A stretch of 8,517 bases of DNA from Ga0077527 sp038144955. Its GTDB lineage: Bacteria; Pseudomonadota; Gammaproteobacteria; Burkholderiales; SG8-41. The notes below the pieces were generated by a model. It saw nothing but the letters and a program-made list of their open reading frames with translations. It was not told the origin of the DNA and ran no database searches. The DNA lies in assembly GCA_038144955.1 (NCBI GenBank), contig JAYQOT010000075.1:1-8517 (forward strand), written 5' to 3'. Each line of letters begins with the position of its first letter. The stretch's first letter is position 1. Positions 1-6,245 of this stretch are shown one piece after another. A program made the translations under genes and the position numbers.

Positions 1-839
1 ATGACGTTCTCGCGGCCGCGCAGTGGATGCGGATCGGGCAGGGGCTCGGGGTCAGTGGTGTCGAGCGCGCAGCCGGCAATCTTTCCGGCATCGAGTGCGC
101 GCACCAGCGCGGCAGTATCGACCACCGGGCCGCGCGAGCAGTTGACCAGTACTGCGCTTTTTTTCATTTTCCCGAAGGACTCGTCGTTCATCAGGCCGCG
201 GGTTTTAGGTGTTAGCGGCGGATGCAGCGACACGAAATCGGATTCCGCCAGCAGCTGGTCGAGCTCGACCTTGCTCCCCGGAGTGTCGAACTGGCCCTGC
301 TTGATGAACGGATCGGCATACAGCACCTTCATGCCGAAGGCCGCGGCGCGCATGGCGACTGCACGAGCAATATTGCCAAAGCCGACCAAGCCGATGGTGC
401 TGCCGTTGACGCGCTGGATCGGCTTGCCCGGCGGCACCGCCCATTTGCCGGCGCGTACCTGGCGATCGTAGAAGGTGATCTTGCGTGCCGCGGACAGCAG
501 CAGCGCCATCGTGTGCTCGGCCACTTCGTCGATGCAGTAGGTCGGATTGTTGGTGACGATAATGCCGGCCTTGGTAGCGGCTTCGAGATCGATGGTGTCT
601 ACGCCGATGCCGTAGCGGGCAATGATCTTGCACTGGGGCATTTTCGCCATCACGTCGGCGGTGATCGGGCCAGCGTAGGTGTTGAGCAGGGCGACGCAGT
701 CCGCGGCCTCGGCGATGAACTCCTCGGGCTTCTTGGTCTGCAGCGGTACCAGATTGACGTTCCCGCCGAGGATCTGGCGTTCCATGTCCACCGATTCCCA
801 GACGTAATCGGTCAGCACGACTTTTGTTTTTGCGCTCAT
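1..839 (-). CDS. D-2-hydroxyacid dehydrogenase (PGDH/CtBP-like), 3' end cut by window edge
   Basis: NAD(P)-dependent interconversion of a 2-hydroxyacid and its 2-oxoacid in the cytoplasm is the family reaction; the substrate is unknown. The minus-strand frame is open from ATG 839 to the left edge, giving 279 codons of a family usually about 310-340 residues long. I see the substrate-side segment with RYGIGVDTIDL near residues 75-85, a nucleotide-binding GLVGFGNIA at 150-158 (last glycine of GxGxxG replaced by alanine), an acidic residue at the end of beta-2 (YADP, Asp176), SDFVSLHPPLT at 200-210, the catalytic Arg236 in NCSRGPVVD and the catalytic Glu265 in DPEPLPDPHP. The catalytic histidine expected near residue 285-290 lies beyond the window. 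The start is supported by GGAG at 852-849, 9 nt upstream. It lies 42 nt after a second gene of the same family and probably shares its operon. Family assignment is secure; specificity is not. Confidence 0.93.
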   Translation of the reverse strand, partial: MSAKTKVVLTDYVWESVDMERQILGGNVNLVPLQTKKPEEFIAEAADCVALLNTYAGPITADVMAKMPQCKIIARYGIGVDTIDLEAATKAGIIVTNNPTYCIDEVAEHTMALLLSAARKITFYDRQVRAGKWAVPPGKPIQRVNGSTIGLVGFGNIARAVAMRAAAFGMKVLYADPFIKQGQFDTPGSKVELDQLLAESDFVSLHPPLTPKTRGLMNDESFGKMKKSAVLVNCSRGPVVDTAALVRALDAGKIAGCALDTTDPEPLPDPHPLRGRENV

Positions 840-853
840 CTGTATCGACTCCG

Positions 854-870
854 AATCAATTAATTCGATT
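854..870. repeat. AT-rich imperfect palindrome between the two dehydrogenase genes
   Basis: The plus strand reads AATCAATTAATTCGATT. Apart from one extra C (position 866) it is a perfect inverted repeat with 8-nt half sites. It is the AT-rich core of the 42-nt spacer between the stop of the upstream dehydrogenase and the start of the downstream one. It could be an operator or simply an AT-rich leader that keeps the downstream ribosome site open. Nothing else supports a regulatory role, so this is a description rather than a functional call. Confidence 0.3.
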
Positions 871-881
871 AAAACAACAGG

Positions 882-1871
882 TTACTTCTTTCCATAAATC
901 TCGGCATTCCAGCAGTTCGGAGGCTGCCTGCCTTCCAGAACCGCAAGTATGTTGTCGACCACGACGTTGGCCATGGCTGCACGCAATTCGGTGATGGCGC
1001 TGCCGGTGTGGGGCGTCATTACTACGTTCTGAAGGTGCAGCAATTCAGGGTGCGGCCGCGGCTCGTTCTCATAGACATCGAGTCCGGCGCCGGCGATGCG
1101 CTTGTCGATCAGTGCGCGCACCAGCGCCTCTTCATCGACGATCGGACCACGGGCGGTATTGACCAGATAGGCGGACGGTTTCATTTGGGCGAAAACCGCG
1201 TCGTTGAACAGATGGCGCGTCTCCGGGATGAGCCTGGCATGAATCGACACGAAATCCGATTCTGACACCAGTTTGTCGAAGGGAACCCAGGCCAGCTTCA
1301 GGGTACGCTCTTCCTCTTCGCTGAGTCTTTTGGGATCGTGGTAAATCACCTTGAGCTTGAATGCGTGGGCGCGGGCTGCAGCTGCACGTCCGACGCCACC
1401 CATGCCGACGATGCCCAGCGTCTTGCCCGACAGTCCGGCACCTTCCATGTAACTGGATTGCGATCCCGGAAAAGTGCCTGAACGCAGCAGCCGGTCGCCT
1501 TCGGTAACCCGACGCACCAGCGACAGGAGCAGTCCCCAGGCCAGGTCGGCAGTGGCGTCATCAAGTAACAGCGCGGGTATCACGGTAACCGGAATCCTCT
1601 GCGCCGTGGCCGCAGCAATATCGATGTCGGCAGGGGTGATGGTCATCGAAGCCACAGCCTTAAGCTGCGGATTGGCGTTGATCACTGCGGCATCGATGTG
1701 ATCGTGGAGCAGGCAGAACAGGATGTCATTGGCGCGAGCCGCGGCCACCAGTTCTTGCTGCGTCATGATGTGCAGCGGATCGGGGTTCCAGTTTACGTTG
1801 GCTACTGCCTTGAGGCGGTCGATTGCACCTTTGGCAACGGGCTGGGTGATGTAAATACGGGGCAGTGACAT
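882..1871 (-). CDS. D-2-hydroxyacid dehydrogenase (glyoxylate reductase/PGDH-like)
   Basis: A complete 329-residue member of the D-isomer-specific 2-hydroxyacid dehydrogenase family, which reduces 2-oxoacids such as glyoxylate, hydroxypyruvate or longer analogues with NAD(P)H, or runs in reverse. The N-terminal substrate-binding segment (1-100) is followed by the Rossmann domain with a perfect GMGGVG at 156-161 and Asp179 in YHDP at the end of beta-2, which usually favours NADH. The full catalytic set is visible: Arg241 in NTARGPIVDE, Glu270 in YENEPRPHP and His288 in TPHTGSA. The start ATG lies 14 nt after the stop of the selenoprotein gene; no strong Shine-Dalgarno is visible, consistent with operon coupling. 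It is clearly paralogous to the next gene downstream but diverged, for example VSIHARLIPETRH here against VSLHPPLTPKTRG there. The substrate is unknown. Confidence 0.95.
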   Translation of the reverse strand: MSLPRIYITQPVAKGAIDRLKAVANVNWNPDPLHIMTQQELVAAARANDILFCLLHDHIDAAVINANPQLKAVASMTITPADIDIAAATAQRIPVTVIPALLLDDATADLAWGLLLSLVRRVTEGDRLLRSGTFPGSQSSYMEGAGLSGKTLGIVGMGGVGRAAAARAHAFKLKVIYHDPKRLSEEEERTLKLAWVPFDKLVSESDFVSIHARLIPETRHLFNDAVFAQMKPSAYLVNTARGPIVDEEALVRALIDKRIAGAGLDVYENEPRPHPELLHLQNVVMTPHTGSAITELRAAMANVVVDNILAVLEGRQPPNCWNAEIYGKK

Positions 1872-1885
1872 GCTGGCGGGTATCT

Positions 1886-2518
1886 TTATTTACGGCTGTT
1901 GCAAATGGTGCAGGCGTAGTCTTCGAGGGTTTCCCGGGTCACGCCGACTGCGCCGTGCTGGCGACGATTGTATTCGGCGCTTTCCAGTTCGGTGCGGAAT
2001 GAATCGTTGAGCCGGTTGATCATGTTGAACATCGCGCAGGCAAGCGAAATTTCGACGATTTCAGCATCGCTGAACTCCTTGCGCAGGGCATCCCACACCT
2101 TGTTGTCACGCTTTGCGGTGTTCAGCGTCATCGCCTCGGACCAGGCGATCGCCGCCTTTTCCTTGGCAGTGAAGAGCGGGCTTGCCTGGTAGTCGCCTTT
2201 CAGCGCATCGAACTCTTCGTCTTTCAGTCCCAGTGCTTGACCAAGCACGTAATTGTGTTCCGTTCAGTAATGGCAGTCGTTGATTGTCGATGTCTTCAGC
2301 ACCGCAAGGTTGCGCAGTCGCACCGGTGATACAGCACCGGCATTGGGCTGGCGCACTGCGGCGATGAACGGCAGTATCCAGCGCGCCACGTACGGGCTGT
2401 GCGACAGGATGCGCATCAGGTTGGCGGTGCGGCCGAGCATCTTGTTCGACGCGTCGAACAGGTCCTTCGCCGGGCCGACGGCTTCTTCGTCAGTAATGCC
2501 GCGTATGCGTTGTGTCAT
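1886..2518 (-). CDS. AhpD/CMD-like selenoprotein, CxxU redox motif (UGA at 2266-2264)
   Basis: Read with UGA as selenocysteine this is a 210-residue protein of the AhpD/carboxymuconolactone decarboxylase-like fold, a family of small all-helical thiol peroxidases and related enzymes. Residues 66-100 hold the active-site helix: the expected CxxC motif is Cys82-His-Tyr-Sec85, followed by Thr-Glu-His88. The part after the UGA (LFTAKEKAAIAW, then AEIVEISLACAMFNMINR) is typical of the C-terminal helices of the same family, so the UGA interrupts one domain at its catalytic residue. A SECIS-type hairpin follows. The proton-relay glutamate of mycobacterial AhpD, 12 residues before the first cysteine, is Asn70 here. 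The C-terminus carries an extra CTIC (Cys203, Cys206). The start ATG 2518 overlaps the stop of the phosphotransferase gene as ATGA, and GAGG at 2527-2524 serves as ribosome site. A thiol/peroxide redox role is inferred from the family; the substrate is unknown. If UGA were a stop, the product would be an 84-residue fragment lacking half the active site. Confidence 0.9.
2233..2248 (-). promoter_or_regulatory. Bacterial SECIS element (selenocysteine insertion hairpin)
   Basis: On the mRNA the sequence GUGCUU-GGUC-AAGCAC forms an uninterrupted 6-bp stem with a 4-nt loop. The stem begins 15 nt after the UGA and the loop 21 nt after it, inside the roughly 16-37 nt spacing usually accepted for bacterial SECIS elements, which lie within the coding region just 3' of the UGA. 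The loop GGUC is identical to the apical loop of the E. coli fdhF SECIS, whose G and U contact elongation factor SelB. The bulged U of the fdhF stem is not present. Expected role: SelB binding and recoding of UGA. Confidence 0.85.
2264..2266 (-). other. In-frame UGA read as selenocysteine (Sec85)
   Basis: The codons here read GAC TGC CAT TAC TGA ACG GAA CAC, that is D-C-H-Y-U-T-E-H. The TGA occupies the position of the second cysteine of the CxxC redox motif, the position where Cys/Sec replacement is most often seen in thiol oxidoreductases. The frame is open for 84 codons before it and 125 codons after it, and family similarity is recognisable on both sides. Confidence 0.9.
2515..2518 (-). 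other. ATGA stop/start overlap coupling phosphotransferase and selenoprotein genes
   Basis: The TGA stop of the PEP-synthase-like gene (2517-2515) overlaps the ATG of the selenoprotein gene (2518-2516) as ATGA. A GAGG Shine-Dalgarno at 2527-2524 lies 5 nt before the ATG, inside the upstream coding region. This fixes the selenoprotein start and implies translational coupling of the two products. Confidence 0.85.
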
Positions 2519-3840
2519 TTGAGCCTCGCATGCTGTGGAGCTACGGTTTCAGATTTCATCCAGCGCACCACGCCGGATACGCCGTCAACGGCGACCATGG
2601 AACCTTCCGGAATGCGGATCGTGGCCTGGTCAGCGCCGAGCACCATCGGGATGCCGCGCTCGCGGGCAAGCGAAGCCAGATGGGATGTGCTGCCACCCAG
2701 TTCGGCAACCACACCGGCAACTCGCGGCAGAATCTGCGACAGCGCGGGACCGGCCATCCGGGTCACCAGCACGGAACCGGGAGCAACCCGCGCCAGTTCG
2801 CATTCGCAGTTGATGACACAAGCCAGACCCCTGGTCCAGCCCGAGCCTGCCGGCTGGCCGCGCAAATGCGGCTGGCGCAGCCAGATTTCGTCATCGACAT
2901 GCTCGTCCACCTCCGGTTCAAGGTGCAGGGGACGGGATTGCAGCATTTTGATGCCCGCATCGTCCATGGCCCATTCTATTTCCACGGCGCGCCCCATCAG
3001 CGCTTCCGCACGCAACAGATAACCACCGAGTTCCTCTGCCTGCGCCGCGGTAAGACAGGGATCCGCGCTCTTGCGCGGGCGCGGCGCCAGCATGGGGCGG
3101 TGTTCGCAGGTCATGGTGTGATAGTGGGTGGGCGCCGCCACGGTTTCCTTGAGCCTGGCTTCGCGGGTCAGCAGGTAGCGCTCAGGCGTCACCTCTCCCT
3201 GCGCAATCGCAGCGCCCAGGCCCTGGGTGGCATTGATCAGCATTTCGCCTGACACTGTCTGGCTCAGCGCGCCGCCTGCGGCGCGGGCCTTGACCAGCGG
3301 CTGGATGATCAGGCCCATCGCGGTTTCAGCGGGATCGATGTCGTGGGTCGCCATGTAGCGCAGTGCCCGTGTCATCCACAGTGCCGCCCAGCACGAGCGC
3401 ACCGCAGTCAGAAAATCGGTTTCGCTTTCAAGATCAAGAAAGCTTTCGAACTGTCCCGCAAAACTCGAACCGTAACGATCCTCGACCAGTGCAGAAGAGC
3501 GCACTGCAATCGGTGTCCCGGATTCTTTGACCAGCTGACGCCACACCGACAGCAGCTGGTCTTCGAGTTCGGGAACGATGGGCTTGTCCATCAGGCCGAG
3601 CTTCATGTTCAGCGCATGGCGTCTTGCCTGCGCGCTCTCGGTGGCAGCAAAAACGCCGCGGGCCGATTCTTCAAGGCCCAGCGCCTGAACCTGGCGGCGG
3701 TAGGCGGCGGCATCGACGCAAAAACCCCCGGGCGTGGGCATTCCGGCCTGGGCCAGGGCAGCAAGGTTCGCGCCTTTGGGGCCGAAACGTCCGGCATCAG
3801 TGGCGGCGGGATCGGAAACGGGCAGGACCAGTGTAGACAT
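2515..3840 (-). CDS. PEP-synthase-like phosphotransferase: ATP-grasp plus phosphohistidine domain, no PEP/pyruvate domain
   Basis: A 441-residue protein built from the first two domains of PEP synthase. The PEP/pyruvate-binding ATP-grasp domain (about 1-305) shows GPKGANLAALAQAG (Lys22), AVRSSALVEDRYGSSFAGQ (112-130), TQGLGAAIAQGEVTPERY (205-222), and EIEW plus LQSRP (287-304). The swivelling phosphohistidine domain (about 350-428) has LGGSTSH with catalytic His387, then ARERGIPMVLG. The C-terminal TIM-barrel domain that binds pyruvate/PEP is absent; PEP synthase is nearly 800 residues. By analogy with rifampicin phosphotransferase and phenylphosphate synthase, which use the same ATP-to-histidine relay on non-pyruvate acceptors, it may phosphorylate an alcohol, phenol or acid, perhaps with a partner protein (inference). 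It begins 9 nt after the alcohol dehydrogenase stop, lacks an obvious Shine-Dalgarno, and overlaps the selenoprotein start. The catalytic residues look intact. Confidence 0.88.
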   Translation of the reverse strand: MSTLVLPVSDPAATDAGRFGPKGANLAALAQAGMPTPGGFCVDAAAYRRQVQALGLEESARGVFAATESAQARRHALNMKLGLMDKPIVPELEDQLLSVWRQLVKESGTPIAVRSSALVEDRYGSSFAGQFESFLDLESETDFLTAVRSCWAALWMTRALRYMATHDIDPAETAMGLIIQPLVKARAAGGALSQTVSGEMLINATQGLGAAIAQGEVTPERYLLTREARLKETVAAPTHYHTMTCEHRPMLAPRPRKSADPCLTAAQAEELGGYLLRAEALMGRAVEIEWAMDDAGIKMLQSRPLHLEPEVDEHVDDEIWLRQPHLRGQPAGSGWTRGLACVINCECELARVAPGSVLVTRMAGPALSQILPRVAGVVAELGGSTSHLASLARERGIPMVLGADQATIRIPEGSMVAVDGVSGVVRWMKSETVAPQHARLK

Positions 3841-3849
3841 GATGTTGGT

Positions 3850-4893
3850 TCAGTAAGCGTTACTGTCGATGACGATGCGCAGCACGCGACCGGGATTGCG
3901 TTCGTATTCCTCGAAAGCTTCTGCGGTGCGCGCCAGCGGATAGGTGGCGGATACATAACCGGCGACATCAATCTGGCCGGATGCCACCAGCTCGATGGAC
4001 GGTTCCATGTCGGAAGGCTTCAGCGCACGCGAACCGATGATGCTGATTTCCTTGTAATACAGCGGAAACGTGGTGAAGGTGGGGCAGCAGGCATGGCTGA
4101 CCGCGTAGGGGGAATATCGCCCTCCGGGACGCAGCATGTCGATACCGGCTTTGAGCGTTGCATCACCGCCCACGGTATCGATGACCACGTCCGCTCCTTC
4201 GTTGCCGGTGAGGCGCAGCACTTCATTCACCGCCTGCTCGGCACCGGTGTCCAGCGCATGATGCGCACCCTGCTTGAGCGCCATGTCGAGTTTCCAGCGC
4301 GTGCGCGAAACTGCTATCACCGGATTGGCTCCCGCCAGCGCCGCAAGTCGCGCATGCAGCAATCCCGTAGTACCCATGCCCAGGATCACCACCGATTCCC
4401 CGGCAGCCAGNNNNNNNNNNNNNNNNNNNNNNNNNNNNNNNNNNNNNNNNNNNNNNNNNNNNNNNNNNNNNNNNNNNNNNNNNNNNNNNNNNNNNNNNNN
4501 NNNNNNNNNNNNNNNNNNNNNNNNNNNNNNNNNNNNNNNNNNNNNNNNNNNNNNNNNNNNNNNNNNNNNNNNNNNNNNNNNNNNNNNNNNNNNNNNNNNN
4601 NNNNNNNNNNNNNNNNNNNNNNNNNNNNNNNNNNNNNNNNNNNNNNNNNNNNNNNNNNNNNNNNNNNNNNNNNNNNNNNNNNNNNNNNNNNNNNNNNNNN
4701 NNNNNNNNNNNNNNNNNNNNNNNNNNNNNNNNNNNNNNNNNNNNNNNNNNNNNNNNNNNNNNNNNNNNNNNNNNNNNNNNNNNNNNNNNNNNNNNNNNNN
4801 NNNNNNNNNNNNNNNNNNNNNNNNNNNNNNNNNNNNNACGATGGCGAAGCGGCGGGGCGCTGCGAGTTCTGCGGTTTTCATGTTGTCAGGCAT
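3850..4893 (-). CDS. Medium-chain (zinc-type) alcohol dehydrogenase, N-terminal half masked by N run
   Basis: Alcohol/aldehyde oxidoreductase of the medium-chain dehydrogenase/reductase superfamily. Only the first 14-18 codons and the C-terminal 187 residues can be read. The readable part holds the Rossmann motif GMGTTG, the end of beta-2 as AVSRTRWK, VVIDTVGG, LRPGGRYSPYAV and the closing PLARTAEAFEEYERNPGRVLRIVI, typical of this superfamily. A Ser-Arg pair rather than Asp at the end of beta-2 hints at NADP(H) preference (inference). Zinc ligands, if any, are in the masked stretch. ATG 4893 is used here; ATG 4881 (MKTAEL) is an equally good start and neither has a clear Shine-Dalgarno. With the N run taken at face value the total is 343-347 residues, normal for the family, and the frame is kept across it. 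An intrinsic terminator lies just upstream, so expression may depend on read-through or a local promoter. Confidence 0.85.
   Translation of the reverse strand: MPDNMKTAELAAPRRFAIXXXXXXXXXXXXXXXXXXXXXXXXXXXXXXXXXXXXXXXXXXXXXXXXXXXXXXXXXXXXXXXXXXXXXXXXXXXXXXXXXXXXXXXXXXXXXXXXXXXXXXXXXXXXXXXXXXXXXXXXXXXXXXXXXXXXXXXXXXXXXXXLAAGESVVILGMGTTGLLHARLAALAGANPVIAVSRTRWKLDMALKQGAHHALDTGAEQAVNEVLRLTGNEGADVVIDTVGGDATLKAGIDMLRPGGRYSPYAVSHACCPTFTTFPLYYKEISIIGSRALKPSDMEPSIELVASGQIDVAGYVSATYPLARTAEAFEEYERNPGRVLRIVIDSNAY
4411..4837. other. Run of 427 undetermined bases (N)
   Basis: Assembly gap or masked sequence inside the alcohol dehydrogenase gene. It hides most of the N-terminal catalytic domain, including any zinc-binding residues. 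Because the flanking halves are in the same frame and the implied total length is normal, the gap size appears about right. Nothing can be said about its content. Confidence 0.99.
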
Positions 4894-4913
4894 CTGGAGC
4901 GAAGGGCTGGCGT

Positions 4914-4948
4914 AAAACAAAAACGGCCGGGGAGTGCTCCGCCGGCCG
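4914..4948 (-). terminator. Intrinsic (Rho-independent) terminator after the M24 gene
   Basis: Read on the minus strand, CGGCCGG (4948-4942) and CCGGCCG (4930-4924) form a 7-bp GC stem. After one unpaired C, the stem is extended by GGAG/CTCC with a very small loop. It is followed directly by TTTTTGTTTT (4923-4914). It starts about 20 nt after the M24 stop codon and ends about 20 nt before the alcohol dehydrogenase start, so it should end or reduce transcription between the two halves of the cluster. Confidence 0.85.
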
Positions 4949-4967
4949 CCGTCAATGCTGCGCCGGA

Positions 4968-6245
4968 CTAGCGGCCGGGCAGCTTGCCGAAGTTGCAATA
5001 GCCCGGCATCGGATCAACCACCGTGATCTGCTCGACCGGGAAGTTGGACACGATTTCGATGCTGTCCTTGTGCACGATCAGCATCTCCTCGATGCGCACG
5101 CCCCACTGATGCGGCTTGCCGTGCTGGGTTTCCAGCGCGAAGGTCATGCCTTCCTTGATCTCGATCGGGTGATCGAGCGACCAGATGCGCGAGATGACCG
5201 GCTGGTCATACTGTGCCAGGCCGAGGCCGTGCCCCCACAGGTTGGCGGCTGCCTGATCTTCCTCTTCGTAACCATAGGCTTCCTTCGCCGACGGCCACTT
5301 GGAGGCGATGTCGCGAGTGGTGGCGCCGACCTTGACCGCCTTGATCGAGTCATAGAGCCACTTCAGAGCGGTGGCGTAGTAGTCCTTCTGTTCCTGATTC
5401 GGCTCGCGGCCGACCATGTAGGTCCGGTAGTAGCAGGACTTGTAGCCGTTCCAGGTCAGCGCAGCGAGGTCCATGAACACCATGTCGCCCGGCTTGATGA
5501 TGCGGTCGGAAAAATTCCTCCAGTTCGGCCAGGTGTTGAGGCCCGAGGACACGATCACGTCCTCGACGTCTTCCATGCCGGGCACGTTGTAGAGGAACTC
5601 CATGATGTGCGCGGTCAGCTGGTTCTCGGTCAGGCCGGGCTTGAGGAATTTCATGAACTCCCAGTGGGCCGCGTCACCGATGGCGCCGACCATGCGGAAA
5701 CATTCCTGCTCGTCCTGGTTCTTGACGGCGCGGGCTTCCATCATCGGCGTCATGCCGTCGGTCCAGTCGATCTTGTGATCCTTGAAAATCTGGATCATGT
5801 TGATGTCGACGAAGTCGACGCCCAGTTTCTGGCCGTCGACGCCGGCTTTTTTCATTTCCTTCTTGATGCTGTTGGTGAACTTGGTCACCTGGGCAAGCGA
5901 GGCAGGACCGGCTGCGCCCTTGATCCAGGCGTAGGAATACTTGATGTGGTCCTTGGGAATCCACGGCGAATGCTTTTCGATATGCATTCCGATATCGCCC
6001 TGTTCAAACAGTACCGGGGCGTCATCGCCGCACAGCAGAGCGTAGCGCAGGCCCGGCTTCAGGCGGTTCCAGCCCGGGGTGAGGGTGCTGGTCACGTAAC
6101 GCACGTTCTCGTCGTACATCAACAGCATCGCGCCCAAACCATGCGCCTTCATCTTTTCGCGGGCGCGTTCCAGCCGGTATTTACGCAGGCGATCCCAGTT
6201 GATGCGTTCCTGCCAGTCCAGTCCCACCAAACCTACATTTGCCAT
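4968..6245 (-). CDS. M24-family metallohydrolase (creatinase/aminopeptidase P/DddP-like)
   Basis: A complete 425-residue 'pita-bread' protein with a creatinase-type N-terminal domain (about 15-165) and an M24 catalytic domain (about 170-400). Family members are Xaa-Pro peptidases, C-N hydrolases such as creatinase and ectoine hydrolase, and the DMSP lyase DddP. Of the five usual metal ligands, Asp259 (VFMDL), His339 (WGHGLG), Glu372 (FALETQHG) and Glu386 (GVRIEE) are present, but the second aspartate of the GYxSD motif is Cys271 (GYKSCYYRTY). The short His-Glu and Glu-Glu spacings (33 and 14) resemble DddP more than classical aminopeptidase P. It is therefore likely to act on a small catabolic substrate rather than peptides, or to bind metal differently (inference). 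No signal peptide, so cytoplasmic. GGAGAG at 6255-6250 places the start firmly. It follows the TctC-type receptor gene by 152 nt and precedes a strong terminator. Confidence 0.88.
   Translation of the reverse strand: MANVGLVGLDWQERINWDRLRKYRLERAREKMKAHGLGAMLLMYDENVRYVTSTLTPGWNRLKPGLRYALLCGDDAPVLFEQGDIGMHIEKHSPWIPKDHIKYSYAWIKGAAGPASLAQVTKFTNSIKKEMKKAGVDGQKLGVDFVDINMIQIFKDHKIDWTDGMTPMMEARAVKNQDEQECFRMVGAIGDAAHWEFMKFLKPGLTENQLTAHIMEFLYNVPGMEDVEDVIVSSGLNTWPNWRNFSDRIIKPGDMVFMDLAALTWNGYKSCYYRTYMVGREPNQEQKDYYATALKWLYDSIKAVKVGATTRDIASKWPSAKEAYGYEEEDQAAANLWGHGLGLAQYDQPVISRIWSLDHPIEIKEGMTFALETQHGKPHQWGVRIEEMLIVHKDSIEIVSNFPVEQITVVDPMPGYCNFGKLPGR

Noticed and set aside
1886..2518. Reading the AhpD-like gene as a pseudogene or as two separate small genes
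   Set aside because: The frame is intact on both sides, the TGA sits exactly at the redox cysteine position, a SECIS hairpin with a GGUC loop follows at the right distance, and a second gene starting at GTG 2248 would lack the active site and a ribosome site.
2515..3840. Calling the phosphotransferase PEP synthase (ppsA)
   Set aside because: It has 441 residues against nearly 800 and lacks the C-terminal pyruvate/PEP-binding barrel.
3850..3852. TGA of the alcohol dehydrogenase as another selenocysteine codon
   Set aside because: The protein ends at the usual place for its family and the next gene starts 9 nt later; read-through would add nothing recognisable.
3343..4971. Long plus-strand open frame
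   Set aside because: It is antisense to the phosphotransferase and alcohol dehydrogenase genes, a large part is the N run, and its translation resembles no family; a GC-rich shadow frame.
4968..6245. Naming the M24 gene dddP (DMSP lyase)
   Set aside because: Ligand spacing is similar, but two aspartates of the DddP metal site appear to be Ala261 and Cys271 here, and no other DMSP gene is recognisable.
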